Shown: positions 21,452 to 32,863, numbered from the stretch's first letter. The stretch is 64,000 nucleotides of DNA from Gnetum montanum (GCA_015680685.1 MNCI01022355.1:369262-433261); one strand, 5' to 3'. A program made the numbers and translations. Notes: generated by a model from the letters alone, not told the origin.

Positions 21452-23079
21452 CATACATCATCTACCTTAGCTGCTATTTCTATTGTTAATTTTTGGATCG
21501 GCAAGGTTTTTCGGTTCACCAACTCTTCGATTGGTGACTCATCCTCTTCATCACAAAATTTCACTCCCTTCTTTCGAAGGGAGGGATCGTGGTTGTACTC
21601 TTCTGCACTTTCCCTTTTGCGTAGCTCACCCTCTTCTTTTGCTACTTGTTCCAACAAGCTACGTACTTCATGGACTCTAAGTTTTGAGAGTCTCCCTTGG
21701 GCATAAGTTCCAAGGGTTCTTCTAGTTTCATGCCTTAGCCCATCCACGATGTGGCGAAGTTGATCCCGCTGAGCATACCCATGGCTCGGGCAACAATGTA
21801 ACAATGTGTAATAGTGGGCCATGGCAGCATCCAAGGGTTCGTGTGTACCTTGCTTCCATCCTTGGATCTGCTTACGCAAATTGGACACTCTAGAGTACAT
21901 TTGATACTTCTCTTTGAATAGTTCTAGCATCGTACTCCACCTCCTGATGGTTTCCGGTTCTAAGGACCAGTACCAGCTCTCTGATTCTTTGGTGAGTGTC
22001 CTTGGGAACAACTTAAGTTTTTGCCACTCATTTTCTATAATCTGCAAGGCACAGGCATCGTGGAATGCCCTTAAATGATTTTGCAGATCAACATTATATC
22101 CCCCTTCAAATCGTGGGATGTTGTTCATATCTAATTGTTTGATTCGACTATCCTTTAAATGCCTTGTGGGAATCCTAATTGCCTCTATTATGTCAAGCAT
22201 ACTTCGGGTTGCGAGTAGGGGCTTGTCATGATCATCTCTTTTATGACGCCTGTGATGTCTGCGTTGTTCCCTACTCTCCCTACATCCTTGCCCTTGTCCT
22301 CTCTCTCAACTTTCCTGTCGAGGTCTTTCGTCCTTCTTACTTTTATCCTCACCTTTATGTTCATGGTGGCTGCACCCAGATGTGGAAGGAGAGGATGAGT
22401 GATGGGATGAAGGAGAAGAAGAAGGGGAACCATCTCCATGACGATGTTTCTTACCTTCTCTTTGGCTTCTACGGCCCCGATCATGGTGACGATCTAAGTG
22501 TCTGTCCTTAGCATAAGTGGTTGTTCCCTATATGAACAGTTGGTGTTCACGGGCATCAGAACCAGGGATATGTATCATTGATTGTAGATTCTAATACCCA
22601 ACCTCCTCATCATTGTTAGGAGGGAAAACATCTTTTGCTAAAGAACCCGTGACAAGGGGTTCCTCATCTCCTATTTCGCTAAGGATGTGCGGGACCTTGC
22701 CCTTCAACAGTGCATGTTGACTCTCCTACCTTAAGTCCCTCATACATTGGGAATTTATGGGATAATAATCCCTCGTGTTAAAATCTTCCGCCACATATTC
22801 AGCAAATATTTCTTGCATGCCTATCTATGCCAAGGCACGGAAAAGCATCTGAGGGATTGATCGATCTAGGGGTAACACAATGTTACCTTGCAAATCTCTC
22901 CACCGCAGCTGTTCGTCCTAATGGAGAATAAAAGAAAAATTAGGAATATACTCATCGAGATGAGTATATGTCATCTTATATTGTTTAGGACTTGCCTGAT
23001 TTTGGTTATGTGTTTTATGTTGCCGACTATCTCGTGTGTCGTCCTTAGGTGGTGAGTTGCTCTTATGAGAAGAAGGCAT
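21452..23079 (-). pseudogene. E2 gag capsid gene
   Basis: The minus-strand ATG at 23079 (M-P-S-S-H-K) is in frame with a long open stretch from 22200 that holds the retrotransposon gag region: NNIPRFEGGYN, FHDACALQ, WQKLKLFPRTL, ESWYWSLEPETIRRWSTM, KYQMYSRVSNLR, LDAAMAHYYTLLHC, RHIVDGLRHETRRTL, and a charged tail (EQVAKEEGELRKRES). The N-terminal third has several stops; an Arg-, His- and Ser-rich linker lies at 22190-22490. At 21451 an N coincides with loss of about 100 bp present in relatives (the MWNFLDEKF region) and a frame change. Confidence 0.8.
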
Positions 23080-23200
23080 TTTTATTGGTGTGCTAATTCA
23101 CCATTATATAAACTTTTGTCTTGATTAACCTGAAGGTTCATTAAGGCTCAAAACGATGTGAGTGATATCCCTTATGTTCTATTTGGCACACAAACACTTA

Positions 23201-23213
23201 GTCCTTGGCAATG
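23201..23213 (-). other. E2 primer-binding site remnant with LTR-junction deletion
   Basis: Minus strand reads TTGCCAAGGAC right next to ...GGGGTAC of the LTR. Compared with E3, about 14 bp of the LTR end (CTCACCACTCATCA-like) and the first half of the PBS are gone. With no intact PBS this copy could not prime reverse transcription. Confidence 0.6.
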
Positions 23214-24132
23214 TACCCCTACACTCAACCATACGAAATGAGCGTAGCACGCGCGATTCGGTCAAACTTCATAGACTAAATGCCTAAACGCCCCATGGAA
23301 CACTTGGGGTTAATCATTCATTGTCTTCCCAGACTTACTTATTATTGTCACAGTGTATGGTTAAGTAAGTCCGAGGTATATGATTTTTATGGTCTTTTAT
23401 GGTTTTTCTCCTATGCTATCAAGGTGAAGGGTTGAGAGAGCTAACTAACTGTAACTAAGGACTAATTCTAAATTAACTAGCGTCAGCATCCATTCCCACT
23501 TACCGTACACACCCTGAACTATGCAACTGTGGCTACCAAATGCTAATCGTTACTAGGATCACCACACGTAATGCACGTGCTCAAAGTGGTCGTACTGAGG
23601 CACTTAACTAGCCTAAACGTGATGAGCAACTGATTCCTTGACTAACCGTACACATCCGTAGATGCTTGTAATCAAGTTGTACTCATCCTGCATTCTAGGA
23701 GTTGAGGATGAGAGAGACTAATCGCGATGAGCAGCCAATTCCTTGATTAGCCGTACACATTCGTCAATGCTCGTAATCAAGTCGTACTCATGCCATGCTA
23801 ATGCAGGTAATAAATAATAGGTAAGAAATAACAAGTAATAAATCCTATTCCATGCACTGTAAGGTTTATCCACAAAGCTCATCTTTATTGCCATACACAA
23901 CTTGCGTTCAGGTACAAAGCTACTTGAATAAAGATCCATTCACTTGGGGACTCCTACTGCGGGCACATGGAAAATATTCTATCTCTGAAGTGATCAAACT
24001 GCCAGAGTTTCCCTACTTTAAGCCTAGGATGAGAAATGAGGGGAGTGCCACCTCTTATTTATAGATTTGGTGGCGGACCGTGATATCGCATACGCGATAT
24101 CGCAGGGGATGACGCGATATCGCGTCTCATCA
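23214..24132 (-). repeat. E2 5' LTR
   Basis: Partner of 17196-18129, missing its last 15 bp at the internal end. TATTTATA (reverse TATA) is at 24056-24063 and GATATCGC palindromes at 24080-24122. The outer end CTCATCA is at 24132. Confidence 0.88.
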
Positions 24133-24409
24133 ATAGATACACCCCAAGATTTATAGAAGTTTATAACTTAATGCTACCTAGTAAAATCAAACCTATGACC
24201 TGGGGTTACCAAGCCAAGACCCATAACACTAGTTTAATACCTCATTGTTATTTTAATTTTGATTATTTTTCACAATCTATATCTAACAACTCATGATGAC
24301 TACCGTAGTAGCTTTAATGAAATAACATGATGGTTCAAGATTTATGGTTTATTGTACCTAGTTTGAAAGCCAAATGCTTTTAAATTTTTCCATCAACATA
24401 TATAGATCT
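24133..24409. other. Intergenic DNA, nothing recognised
   Basis: AT-rich flanking sequence beginning with the E2 target duplication ATAGA. No frame or repeat recognised. Confidence 0.4.
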
Positions 24410-24620
24410 ATTGAGCATAGGTTGTTGGCCTATTGGTCAGGTTAGATGAATTTGTACTCATAGGTGCTAGGTTCAAAGGCCAATACTAGTACCCCATTTG
24501 CACTTGCTATGTTGCTAGTTTAGGGACATGTCCTAAATAGACTTGACCTTTCCTTCAAAACTACATACATCTATTGATTATTAGTGTAGCGCACCTAGTC
24601 AAGTGATAGGGATCTCACCG
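24410..24620 (+). repeat. Candidate tRNA-derived SINE
   Basis: An A-box-like TGGCCTATTGGTC (24426-24438) and a B-box-like GGTTCAAAGGCC (about 24470-24482) are spaced as in a tRNA promoter. The following CAATACTAGTACCCC and GCTAGTTTAGGGACAT match the unit duplicated at 15.7-15.9 kb. No clear poly(A) tail or target duplication was found, so the 3' end is a guess. Confidence 0.45.
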
Positions 24621-24931
24621 ATTTTGAACCAATGGGATATATAATACAAATCATAGTGTGATCTAGTCATAAGCTTCAAGGACAATGTTAAGTGGATTAC
24701 CAAGAATACTTGTGTATATCATTGTGTTCAATAAATATAAAAGATATTATTATACATATGATACAAATGAAACCCGTGTTGCCACGACGTAAGGTTGAGA
24801 AAATATTTAAAATTTTATGTTTTATGATTTTTATGGATTTTATCTTTATCAGAAACAAACAACAATAATAAACACACAAGCATTGCAATTCCACCTAGGG
24901 ATGGGGTAATGTTCATTCTGCAATCCCTCAA

Positions 24932-25813
24932 TGATGAGCAACGAGTAGACCCTATGTCCAATCATATGAATCACAAGTGTTTACTCATGATCTAGTAGAA
25001 TTCCAAGGACTTTTAGGTTTCTACAGACACTAGTCTAGGAGGTGAATCAATTGTTGCAATCATTGTCTTCCCAGTTACACTTGTGAGTACAAGGGTATGG
25101 TTAAGTATAACTAAGGCATATTATTTTTATTATTTTTATCTTTTTATGTTCTAAGTCGCCTAGGAATAAAGAATAAGTAATAAGGTAATTAATTACTAAA
25201 GTAATCTAACAATTAACTAACACTTAACTAATCCTATCATATGCATCTATTCCCATTTGTCGTACACATCCTGAACATGTATAACACCACTGGGTTACCA
25301 AACATTAAGCATTATTGGGATTACCAAGCGTTACACATGTGTTCAAAGTGGTCATACTTATGTTTACTATTTAACCTATTTTAATTAATTACTTAATTAC
25401 TTAAAACATCAAAGGAAATTGCTTAAAATATTAAATGCTTAAATAAATAATTAAACTAGTCAAGTGCTACAAGGTTTGATTAGAAAGCTCATCTTTATTG
25501 CCACACACACTGAAGTACTTAGGTACAACAGTTCTCGAATAAAGATCTGTATACTCTTTAACTCCTACTGTGGGCATTTAGAAAAATTTCTAACTTTTGA
25601 ATGGAAAAATTACTATAGCTTCACTGCAACTTATGAAAGGAATTCCATAAATGTAGTAGAAGGTGCACATTTATAGGTGGAAATAGATGCCCCATCAATG
25701 GGTACAAATCAATGGGTCAAAGCTTACATCGATAAGATCACGTTAATGAGATTTCATCGATGGGGTCGCGTTGATAGCATCCTGTGGATGTAGCCAAACC
25801 ATGCAATTCATCA
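24932..25813 (-). mobile_element. Solo LTR with perfect TSD (CTCAA)
   Basis: An LTR of 882 bp in reverse orientation, TGATGAG at its left end and TTCATCA at its right, is flanked on both sides by CTCAA (24927-24931 and 25814-25818). Neither PBS nor polypurine tract adjoins it. It therefore arose by LTR-LTR recombination removing an element. Its U3 carries CATCGATG and CGCGTTGATAG repeats, related in style to E3 LTRs. A reverse TATA-like TTTATA lies near 25672. Confidence 0.85.
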
Positions 25814-25818
25814 CTCAA

Positions 25819-25865
25819 GGAACAAGTGTAACACCACACGTGCACATGCACACAATGTAATAAAA
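25819..25865. other. Short spacer between solo LTR and E5 LTR
   Basis: Forty-seven bases with a CACGTGCACATGCACAC purine-pyrimidine run. Nothing else seen. Confidence 0.35.
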
Positions 25866-26783
25866 TGGTTCTTAGTCACAAACTTGATTGCCCAACACCA
25901 TGTTATACAGTTGTGATCTCCTTAGGTAAGCTTGAATCATTGTAGCTTATGAAAATCATAAAATAAATATTTTTATGATTTTAATGTTTTATAATGTTTT
26001 TTGGTATTTTAATGTTGAAGGCATCAATAATGCAACACTAGGAAAAAACCATAAGCTTTATTCATTGCACAAACATTGGACTCTGCATCAACTAAGCGAT
26101 TCAACGCTATGTAAGCATGGTAGCACACTAACAAAGTTTAGCAATACTTGGAAAAGCAATAAATCAAAACACATAAAATAAGAAAAGAATCACTTACCCA
26201 AGGAAGGAAGAGCTCTTCACATGAAACTAAACATTAAAATTCCAAAATGAAATGCTTGGAAATAAGTTCATTTTGTATGGAGCTTATTCCAAGTATTTAT
26301 AGTTTTTAGTACATAATAACAAGGGTTCACTAGCATCCAGGTGTCAATGAAGGCCTGACAACACAACCTGGACAACCCAGAACACACCCAAGGTAACAAG
26401 AGAGGCAAAGTACTCAAACCAAGGCATCAAGATGGGTACATCAATGCCCCTATGTTGAAGTAAGGGGTACATTGACATAATGAAGTTAGCACATCCTTAC
26501 CACCATATTTTGCACTTAATTTCCTGAATGAAATCTAGAAGGACTAGGAACAATTCGAAGCCTTCCAAGGATCTCCAAATGAAGCCAGAAACTTTCCAAG
26601 AAGCCTAAAACATGCCCCAAATCTATGAGTGTGAACTAGAAGGCAAGGATGCATACTTGGAAAATAGAATCCTCAACTATCCTCAACTATGGTTTTTGAA
26701 AACCATAAACATTGGATGCATGAGATACATCCCAAATCTATGGCTTACGATTGACTTTAAAAATGCCACTAGATGAATCATCA
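25866..26783 (-). repeat. E5 3' LTR (second LTR family)
   Basis: This block matches 50438-51337 along its length (AGTCACAA...GCCCAACACCATG...; TAAATATTTTTATG; ACTCTGCATCAAC; ...ATCATCA end). A polypurine-like CCCATGATTGAGT adjoins on the right, so it is the 3' LTR of a reverse element. A reverse TATA (TATTTATA, about 26294) and palindrome-bearing U3 (TACATCAATGCCCCTATG) are visible. The exact left border is uncertain because both copies share a few flanking bases. Confidence 0.65.
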
Positions 26784-26799
26784 TGTTCCCATGATTGAG
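26784..26799 (-). other. E5 degenerate polypurine tract
   Basis: TGTTCCCATGATTGAG on the plus strand corresponds to CTCAATCATGGGAACA on the element strand, the expected position directly before the 3' LTR. Confidence 0.45.
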
Positions 26800-26989
26800 T
26801 AAAGCTAGTTCCATAGCTTTAAAGCTCAAAACACAAAACTAGAACTAGACACATTGCATGATCAATGTGAAGGATACAATGGACAAATGTACAAACCATG
26901 ACTATATTATAATAAAGTACAGGTTGGCTCATCAAGAAATGCCAGGGGATGATGGCTAAGAGAAAATCCCCTCTGATGTTCTTACTTGG

Positions 26990-27739
26990 TAAGGAAGAAA
27001 TTGAAAGAGTTGGATGCATACATGTGAAATCTATATAGTTATGCCTCCAAGTCCATCATCCTCGCTTAGAGTTATTGGTTTTGCTCATGCATCAATCCTC
27101 TCTCTTGCAGGAGTGCTTATTGTCGTTCCTCAATATCAGCCTGGAATTGCTCATGTGTCTTCTTAACATGCAATAGCTCACACTAGGCTATATCTAATTC
27201 AACTACCACTCAATGGATTTTCTCTTCTAGCTCTATGTGTGGTCAACCTACAAAAGTTTATATCACATAAAGATACCTCCTTCATTCTACCTACACATCC
27301 TCTTTAGCCTCCTTAAGCCTCCTCTTAAGGACAACAATAGTTGCATAATGGTAGAGAATGTACATGTTTTACAATATGTCCATTCTCTTCTATAATGTTG
27401 GTTCACTTATGGTCATCTGACAAATTTTGCATGCAAAGTGTTGAATTTCACCTTTATCTCATGCCTCTCCTTAATTACTTATTTATTCAAATGAGCTATG
27501 AGTTTATGTAATCTATGTACCTTGACATCCTAGGTGGCCTACTCAATGAGATGGACCTTTTTTGAGCTCATTGGTTTCCCTAGTAATCTTATTTGCTAAG
27601 TCTTGTCACAAGATTCAAAGTTGCTTTTCTATGCAAAGATACTTATTAATGAAGCATCAGTTGGTTGCATTGATGTAACCATGTTGAGGTAAATGCCTCA
27701 ATGTAGTTGTGTCAAGGAAGATTCCTAAATGCATCTATT
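26990..27739 (-). pseudogene. E5 third ORF, C-terminal coiled-coil part
   Basis: Minus-strand translation, with several stops, gives charged heptad-like stretches (VVLKRRLKEAKEDV, ELEEKIH, VKKTHEQFQADIEERQ, LLQERGLMHEQNQ). The position and composition match the coiled-coil tail of the E3 third ORF (45.4-46.5 kb). The frame is interrupted at 27739 by a solo LTR. Function unknown; this ORF sits where Athila elements carry their env-like gene. Confidence 0.5.
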
Positions 27740-28637
27740 TGTAAAAAATTTAATCTTTTGTCCACCAATGATATAGTAGTTACGATATCATATCTACGAT
27801 GTTGTAGATTCGATATTGTATCTCATGATACGTTATCATATAAATGATTTCATGGGATGCGTGCCTACCTATAAATACAACACTTGGGTGCACAGATCTG
27901 AAGAACTTTCATTTCATCCTTAGGCAGATCCTTGTAGTTTCATTTCATATTTTTAGCAATAGAGTGCATGCCCACAATGTGGTGTTGAGTAGTTGTATGA
28001 AATATTTATTCGACTGAAGTGTACTTGGCCATAGTTTATGTCCAGAAATAAAGATCGAAATCACTTTTCATCATTTCAGCATCCACTTAGTTTTACTATT
28101 TTACTTAGCATATTTTTTACTATTTTCTTAGTTTAATGAATTACATTTCCAAGCATTTTACTTTACTTGTTCATTAGTAAAGCAGAATGAGTACAACTAG
28201 TTTTGAGTGTTTAAGTGTAATAGTTTGGTAATTCTAGTAGTGTTATTGCTTGGTTCACCTAGTAGCATAATGCATGGTAGCCCAATAATAGTTACATGGG
28301 CCCAAGATGTGTATGGTAAGCTAAAACCAATTGCTCATTACTCTAGGCTAGAGTAAATTTACATTATCATCATTACTTAGATTTAGGATTAATTCATTCT
28401 GAATTATGTTTATCACTAGGAGTAATTAGGCCAAACAACATCAATTATCATATGCCTCACTTTGGATTAAATCATACATGACAAAGCTACCACTAGTTGA
28501 AGTGGGAAGACAATGTCTTGTGATCAATACTTAATAATCTAGATGCCACAACTAGTCCCATCGATGAAATTTGACTGGATCATGCATGAATGCTTTTGAT
28601 TCGTATGGCTGGGTGTAGGGGTACTTGCCGCTCATCA
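27740..28637 (+). mobile_element. Solo LTR inside the E5 third ORF
   Basis: A forward LTR of about 898 bp ends GGGTACTTGCCGCTCATCA at 28637. Its U3 holds repeated GATATC-type motifs (27770-27845) like E1, E2 and E4, then CTATAAATACAAC (TATA near 27872) and GAAATAAAGATCG. No PBS follows and no polypurine tract precedes. Flanks (CTATT / CTTAT) do not give a clean target duplication, so the left border may be off by a few bases. Confidence 0.7.
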
Positions 28638-30180
28638 CTTATCTTGAAATTAGGTCATGATTTGACTTTCTTCCTCCAAACTTCACACCTATTGACTTTC
28701 TTTTCCTAGCTCATTCTTTCTCATTCTTGGGACTAATTCTTTGACATTCTTATTTGATGCTCCAAACCATCTTTCATAAGTATAGCTTCCTCCCCAACCT
28801 AATGTGCCTAAAAGAGTTTAACCTATAGACATTCAATTTGCACCTCCAAAGTGATTATGGAAGGTGCTAGTACCAATGGTGTAAGATGCTTAAAATTGTT
28901 CATGCAACCATCATACCTCGGCGTAGCTTCTCCATAGATAAAATGTTTAGTTAGCATTAGTAGTTTCCAACTCAACCTGTACCTTGACAAGTTCAATCTC
29001 AACCATATTTTTAATGTTCCTCAATAGCAACTTGACTCTAGGATCAACCCTTTGCTTCTCCTCCACCTAACAACTAGTTCGAGGTTGATCAATGGATACC
29101 TAGAGAACTTCAACTGTATGAAGGTTAGATACAAGATACCTTTATGAAAGGCATCTCATCCTTTGAGTCAAGTATAGCTCAAACAACCTTAGAACATCGT
29201 CATGAAGCAACCACCATTATGTTCTTCCAGTCTACCATATCTACGGTTGTGGGATGTCTTCCCATATGGTTGATTATGCCTTCTAGTTTATAATGTTTAC
29301 TGATGAGTCTTGGAAATTCATAGACCTCCCTTCCATGTTTGGCCACATCTTCAATTTTCTGGATTAGGCCCTTGTAGAGAAAATATGGAATATTAATGGT
29401 ACACTTCCCCCTCATCATGGCCACAATCTTAGCCCCTCAAGTAGAGATACCCAATGGATGTTTAGTGGGCATAAACTTGTGTGTGAAAATTTTGCATATA
29501 GTATTTTGAAGTAGGGGAAGTTTTGATATCTTCACTATAGCTTTATCCATGTTAAATATCTCTAGCATGATTCTTAACCTAAGCTTGGTCTTAGTCTTTT
29601 GGGTCTATGACCACAAGTTGTTCGTTGGTTCATATGAAAATCCTATAGCATGTAAGATTATCCATGTGGAAATAGGCACATGAACTCTACCAATGAAGGT
29701 CATGGCACCATCATAGCAAGATTTTAGTAAAAATCCTCTACCTCATATTGGTACCATACAAAAGGTTGGGTAATGTAATCATAGAAGCCCATCTGATGCA
29801 GTGACTCCTTGAGCTTAGGAGGGCCAAGCTTAAGGAACTAATGATAATTATTTTTCTCATAAATGGATCACTATTAAACATCATGAGCATCCACACCCTC
29901 TTGAATATCATCTACATCCTCATCATCATCTTCTAATGGCTCCTTCAGCACTTCCTCGATTGCTTGTTGTTGTGCATGTGCTTATCCCAAGGATTGAGAA
30001 CGTGATTTCCTATATTAAGTTGCTACAAGCACAACCTACAATGGATTTACAAGTTTTGTTGATGCCAACATCATCCATGCTAGGCATGGGACCATGATCA
30101 ATAAGTCTAATCCCCTAGCATCGAGCATAAAGAAAGTTAATTTTTACAAGCACGTCTTAGGGCCCAATTCATAATGGCAA
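28638..30180 (-). pseudogene. E5 third ORF, N-terminal and central part
   Basis: Minus-strand frames with stops include EDDDEDVDDIQEGVDAH, MGFYDYITQPFVWYQYE, IMLEIFNMDKAIVKISKLP, then the longest open piece 29424-29200 (MRGKCTINIPYFLYKGLIQKI ... EFPRLISKHYKLEG). The IPYFLYKGLIQKI block resembles ALPFPYLIQKLCKWAG in the E3 third ORF. This looks like the plant transposon protein found after integrase in Athila-like elements. No host homologue recognised. Confidence 0.5.
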
Positions 30181-30519
30181 GCTTGTTGTGAAGTTACGTT
30201 GTCATGCCATGATGGCATGGATGTAATAGCCTAGGTGGTGTAGAACGTAGGCTACATAATGACTATAGAGGTGGTGTAACTGACAGTGGTGGTGCTAGGA
30301 GTTACATGTGTTATGCAGAGACATGGGACATGGTTGTAATCGATGGTGGACATGGTGATAGTTACACTAGTTGAGTGGTGGTAATTGTTAGCGTTATAAT
30401 TGTAGTAACTGATGACAAGTGGTAATCAAAACCAATGTGGCATGTGGGCATTTAAAAATGCTAGACGAGTTGCTATAAAAGGAGAATAGAGTCGGGAGCA
30501 AGAGGAGAACATTGGGGAT
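30181..30519 (+). promoter_or_regulatory. GT-rich repeat DNA ending in a TATA-like box
   Basis: Degenerate GGTGGT/GTAGT-rich sequence leads to GCTATAAAAGGAGAATAG (TATAAAA at about 30474-30480) some 40 bp before the 45-bp tandem repeat. On the plus strand it has the look of a promoter, possibly of an unrelated inserted element, but no transcript start can be shown. Confidence 0.3.
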
Positions 30520-30780
30520 CAACCTCTCTCTCATTAGGGCCAACCTCTCTCTCACATTGGGGGCCAACCTCTCTCTCATTGGGGCCAACCTTTCTCTCAC
30601 ATTAGGGACCATCCTCTCTCTCATCTAGGCTAGCCTCTCTCTCACATTGGAGGCTAGCTTGTCTCTTATTAAGGCTAGCCTCTCTCTCACATGGGGGACC
30701 AGCCTCTCTCTCATCAAGGTCAACCTCTCTCTCACATTGGGGATCAGCCTCTCTCTCATCAGGGTCCAACCTCTCCTCTC
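30520..30780 (+). repeat. 45-bp tandem repeat, five full units plus a partial
   Basis: Each 45-bp unit is two half-units of 21 and 24 bp, each starting CAACCTCTCTCTCA or TAGCCTCTCTCTCA. Units start at 30520, 30565, 30610, 30655, 30700 and 30745 with no length change. Because 45 is a multiple of three, the minus strand stays open and reads a 15-residue repeat around MRER and NVRERLA, with one stop at about 30622. Protein production is unproven. Confidence 0.85.
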
Positions 30781-32290
30781 TCCGGTGGCATGCGTGGCAA
30801 ATAGAATGGTGTGCATGCTAGGAAATAGAGGCTACGAATGATGTATCTGTAGCATGTAGAGTAAATAGTAGTGGCATATTTCTCTTTATCCTCCCTTCCC
30901 TAGTAGACAACAGTGGATAGAACTGCAAATTGCAATGGTAGCAATGGTGTGTAACAACAACAAGCAGTGTAGTCAATAGTAGAGTAGATCTCTCAACCTT
31001 CCCTCACTCTTACAAGCACATTAGGAGAAAGTGCAAGTGTGAAATCATAGTCAATAACTGTAGTAAGATTCTCTCTTCTTTCTTTCTTTGGCAACAATGA
31101 CATGTGCATCACGCAACTGCGTAGCACGTGTGAGGAGCTTCTGATGGTAGCAACATTGTAGGTATAAAAAGTAATGAGGTGCGTGAGGTTCTATTTTTCC
31201 TTCCTCCCAGTTTTAATTAATAGGTGCATGACTCTTGATAGTCAGTAAGCGATGCTGACAACACGTGATGAATGGTGGTGCACACGGTAGGCTCTTGTGT
31301 GGTTGATGTCAACAACTGTAGCAAGCCTCCCCCTTTTCCACAAGCAGATAGGAATGAGGGGAAAATCATCAAGTAGCCTTTCCTCTCTCTAATAAGGCAT
31401 GTGGTAGATGCATGGAATGATAACCTCTCCTCTCACTAATAGCAGTCAATTGGTAGTGGTCAATAGATAATGCACAGCGACAGATGGTGACTAGGCATGC
31501 AAAGCAGCAACAGTGATGCATGACATGGTCATCGACAGTAGTAGCAGTGACACATGGATAACTATAGATAGTGACATAGACACCAAAGGCAGATGGTGGC
31601 ATACATGGCAAGTGATCAGAGAAAACCTAGCAGATAGCAATTTCTCTTTCTTTTATGCTGCACTAGCAACCTCTCTCTCATGGGACAATGCACATGCAAA
31701 GGAAAGCTAGAGCCTCTATTCCTCTCTTCAAAAAATAGTAGGTGATAGAAGATAGGTGTGGGAGTATGCATGCGTAGCAACACTTGAAATAGTGCATAGC
31801 AATGGCATAGGTAGAGAACATGTGTGTGGTGGGGCCCATTCTATAGGGTCTACACATGTGATGGTTGTGCTCGTAGCAATGAACGGTAGGTGGTGCATAG
31901 TAGTCAACAATAGGAGGTAGTCTTTGGTAGTCTATGGTTGTAGCAATGACAACACCCAATAGTAGTGGCAACATGTCATTACACAGTGGAATATTTGTCC
32001 TTGCTATAGCATGGGTTTTTTACTTAGCAACATCCACTGTGGTGGTAGTCAATGATGGAGGAGATCTTTCTCTTTCTCCCTCTCTTGGAAACTACCAGCA
32101 GTGTCTATAGAAATAGCAGCTACAACAATGAAACTACATGGACCGATGGTGTAGTAGATCTCTCTCTCTCTCCCTCTCCTAGTGGCTACGAGCAATGTCC
32201 ACAACGACAATGCTGGTGATAATAAGATTGCATAGACCAACGATAGTAGCAAGAGACTAGGGAGAAATTTAAATTTACTACCCATTGTAT
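30781..32290. repeat. Degenerate CT-rich / GTAGCA repeat island
   Basis: CT-rich bursts (for example 31018-31090, 31375-31425, 31640-31680, 32060-32090, 32158-32180) alternate with GTAGTAG, CAACAATG and GGTGGT stretches. The clearest pair is GGAGATCTTTCTCTTTCTCC (32058) and TAGATCTCTCTCTCTCTCCC (32154), about 96 bp apart. It looks like a very old tandem array; the short frames on both strands are not convincing genes. Confidence 0.5.
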
Positions 32291-32863
32291 TTTCATTAAG
32301 TTTTGGAATTCCAAATAGTTTTTCAATTTAAATTTCCCCAACTTTTCAATTTAATTAACTTTTTGGAAATTTCACATAGCCCTCTCCAACTAAGACCATT
32401 CCTAGGTTTCCGTACCTATATGGGAGGTGCCCTAGGTAATAGTCTCCTCAAAAGAGTTTTCCTAGGTGTTGATGTATCCAAAATTTACACATCAACAAGT
32501 TCTAGATTGGGGGATTGAAGTTCTTCTCCTTCTTCCTCTTCAAGAACTGGTGGTTCACACAAAGATTTGCAAATAGAGGCTTAAGGTTATTTAACTTCAA
32601 AATTTCTTGGTTGATAGAGCTTGGATTGCAATCGCTCCAACATGATTAGTTATGAAATTTGCTAAAAATCAAGTGTGTTTCCCCTAGGAAACATACTATC
32701 ATTACAAAAATTACATGCAAGAATTTTGATAAATATAATTCCTTGCAAAATACTTGAAAAACATCATCACAATTATTAAATTATGGCATGCATGGGTAAG
32801 AATGGATGAGGTAGACATGTTTAAATTACTATCAAAAACATTAAATACATATCCAAAGTGGTG
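32291..32863 (-). other. E5 internal DNA, no gene recognised
   Basis: AT-rich sequence between the repeat island and a polypurine-like box. No AG|ATG junction like that of the other elements could be identified here. Confidence 0.35.

Larger units (their letters stand above)
17196..24132 (-). mobile_element. E2: young Athila-like retrotransposon lacking RT, RNase H and integrase
   Basis: LTRs at 17196-18129 and 23214-24132 are flanked by an exact 5-bp target duplication, ATAGA (17191-17195 and 24133-24137). Read on the minus strand: 5' LTR, damaged PBS, gag (from 23079), Pro-rich linker, aspartic protease, then straight into the 3' spacer, ORF3 remnant, polypurine tract and 3' LTR. The LTRs are more alike than those of E1 or E4 and the gag has long open stretches, so this is the youngest full-size insertion in the window. 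Single N bases at 20108 and 21451 coincide with its two internal deletions, so part of the missing sequence could be an assembly gap. Confidence 0.9.

Noticed and set aside
27735-28642. A target-site duplication for the solo LTR at 27740 (CTATT / CTTAT).
   Set aside because: Does not match position by position; the LTR left border is uncertain.
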